Assembly: GCA_025963615.1 (NCBI GenBank)
Contig: JAOQAL010000631.1
Coordinates: 1 to 8,635 of the forward strand
Direction: 5' to 3'
DNA length: 8,635 nt
DNA from: Chitinophagaceae bacterium
Lineage (GTDB): Bacteria > Bacteroidota > Bacteroidia > Chitinophagales > Chitinophagaceae
The notes beneath the pieces were generated by a model that saw nothing but the letters and a program-made list of their open reading frames with translations, was not told the DNA's origin and did no database searches. Both the position numbers and the translations under genes were made by a program. Of the stretch, positions 7,375-8,635 are shown in pieces (position 1 is the first letter of the stretch; each line of letters opens with the position of its first letter).

Positions 7375-8635
7375 TTACATGACCAAATCCTTTACAGACT
7401 TTTCATTCATTATTTTTTGCGATGAAGCGCTCGTTACGATCCAATCATTTATTATTGTTTTTATCTTATCGCCTTGTAATTCACTGGCCAGGAAGCCTGA
7501 AAAATCATGGATGCCGGCCCCTGTCGTTCTAAAATGCTGGTAAAAATTGCGGACCGTGCTGATAAACCGTTTTTCCCCAAAGTCCTTATACAAAATGTAA
7601 AAAAACAACATCCCTTTCGTGTATGACAAATCCGATATTTGTTTTTCTCCGTAAGCCATTATGGGTGTAGATACAGCCAGTTGATCGGTTTCAAATCGCT
7701 TTTTTACCTTTTCAAATGTCTTTTGGGCAAGACTATCGACGTATCCCTGCCTTTGATTTAATTTTTCCAGCATAAGGTATTGAAGGAGCATAGCAAGACC
7801 TTCGCTCTCCAGCCGGCAGGGACTTTTATCAATAGTTTTAACATTCCAGATATGTGATAGTTCATGGTATAATTCATACATACGGTTCTCATTTTTAAAA
7901 GCAGATGCAGTTTGTATAATGCAGCTTACATCTGCTTGAGAACCCCAGTTATCCGGTATTTCAATAATAGAATACCCGCCACTATCGGGTACATTGCCAA
8001 ACCAGTTACTTAAAAGTGAAAAACCGCTTTTTAGGTGATTGATCATTTTATTGGCCCCAAGGGAATCCCCCGGAAAATAAAATACAGAAAAAATGCCACT
8101 TGTGACGCAGCTATATTTACCAATGGTAACGTCTATACGCCAGGCTGGTTTACGGTTCTGGAAAACATATTCCGATATGCCATCATGTGAACTTTTAGAC
8201 AGCAGCTTTCCTCCATTAACAACAACGAGGCTATCCGGTACAGTAACGGCAACCCGGTAATCAAAATTAGGCAGGTCGGCCAGGTTGTTTTGCATCCTGG
8301 AAGGAACCCCCTGCACCGGGTACGAATAGCTATCGGTCCTAAGAATAGTAAAAATGGGGCTGATATTATCTTTTATATAACTCATTCCCGTTTCGGTGTA
8401 ACCTTTCAGAAAACCTTCGTATTCAATGACCAGGTTTCCTTCTTGTGTTGATGAAAAGCTGTTCAGGCTTATGTTTACAGCATTAACCTGTAACAATTCT
8501 TGATCTGAAAAGGAAGTTACCGCTTGCCTGAAAACAACATCATGTCCTTTGTCGTCTTTAATGGTTTTTACTCTAAGCAAACGATAAAGTAATAAATGAA
8601 GGGTGTCACCATGGCTTATTTGGGAAACTGATAAA
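7375..8635 (-). CDS. M1/M61-like gluzincin zinc metallopeptidase, 5' end outside the window
   Basis: The C-terminal 419 residues are visible. The frame stays open from the TAA stop to the window edge, so the start is missing. A TTG at 8578-8580 is not a credible start, because the codons upstream of it (…GDTLHLLLYR) continue an N-terminal M1-like beta-sandwich. The zinc motif HELSH is encoded near 7852-7866, and the second glutamate sits in SEGLA (codon 7801-7803), 16 residues after HELSH rather than the 18 of classical M1 enzymes. HIWNVK directly after the motif resembles M61 glycyl aminopeptidases. A YTKG segment (tyrosine codon 7621-7623) matches the catalytic-tyrosine region of M1. The GAMEN substrate-binding motif is absent; DNWGSQADV stands near its place. 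No membrane segment is seen in the visible part. A signal peptide, if any, would be upstream. All ligands for one zinc are retained, so it is probably active. It lies 44 bases upstream of the permease pair and is probably co-transcribed with it. Confidence 0.85.
   Translation of the reverse strand, partial: LSVSQISHGDTLHLLLYRLLRVKTIKDDKGHDVVFRQAVTSFSDQELLQVNAVNISLNSFSSTQEGNLVIEYEGFLKGYTETGMSYIKDNISPIFTILRTDSYSYPVQGVPSRMQNNLADLPNFDYRVAVTVPDSLVVVNGGKLLSKSSHDGISEYVFQNRKPAWRIDVTIGKYSCVTSGIFSVFYFPGDSLGANKMINHLKSGFSLLSNWFGNVPDSGGYSIIEIPDNWGSQADVSCIIQTASAFKNENRMYELYHELSHIWNVKTIDKSPCRLESEGLAMLLQYLMLEKLNQRQGYVDSLAQKTFEKVKKRFETDQLAVSTPIMAYGEKQISDLSYTKGMLFFYILYKDFGEKRFISTVRNFYQHFRTTGAGIHDFSGFLASELQGDKIKTIINDWIVTSASSQKIMNEKSVKDLVM

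Noticed and set aside
1..8635. tRNA, rRNA, CRISPR arrays, insertion sequences, phage or defence genes
   Set aside because: No matching structures, repeats, or protein motifs were seen; coding genes fill almost the whole window and gaps are 4 to 92 bases.

Overview
The window looks like Bacteroidota DNA, most likely from the Sphingobacteriales/Chitinophagales side (a Mucilaginibacter- or Pedobacter-like organism). The basis is the pair of ~790-residue FtsX/MacB-type permeases with the duplicated core and the NPAKSLRSE tail typical of that phylum, AT-rich gene leaders without a Shine-Dalgarno sequence at the usual distance, and moderate G+C. The genus is an inference from protein style, not from a marker gene.

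All five genes lie on the minus strand, so transcription runs from high to low coordinates. At the right edge (7375-8635) is the 3' part of a gluzincin metallopeptidase of the M1/M61 type. Its reading frame stays open to the window end, so the true start is outside. Next come two paralogous MacB/FtsX-type ABC permeases in tandem (4946-7330 and 2539-4911), separated by short gaps of 44 and 34 bases. No ATP-binding subunit is present in the window.

A 92-base gap with an 11-bp perfect hairpin (2481-2510) follows the second permease and probably marks a transcription boundary. Beyond it lie a secreted enterochelin-esterase-like alpha/beta hydrolase (800-2446) and, only 4 bases after its stop codon, a cytoplasmic UlaG-like metallo-beta-lactamase-fold hydrolase (4-795).

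Functionally there appear to be two units. In the first, the peptidase and two permeases could form an envelope-stress, peptide or lipoprotein export module, with the ATPase supplied from outside the window. In the second, an exported esterase is closely coupled to a cytosolic hydrolase. The substrates of all five are unknown from the sequence. I see no RNA gene, mobile element, CRISPR array or phage gene, and no intergenic stretch longer than 92 bases. I did not find an evident novel system. The most unusual points are the shortened zinc-ligand spacing and missing GAMEN motif of the peptidase, and an apparently substituted metal ligand in the metallo-beta-lactamase-fold protein.
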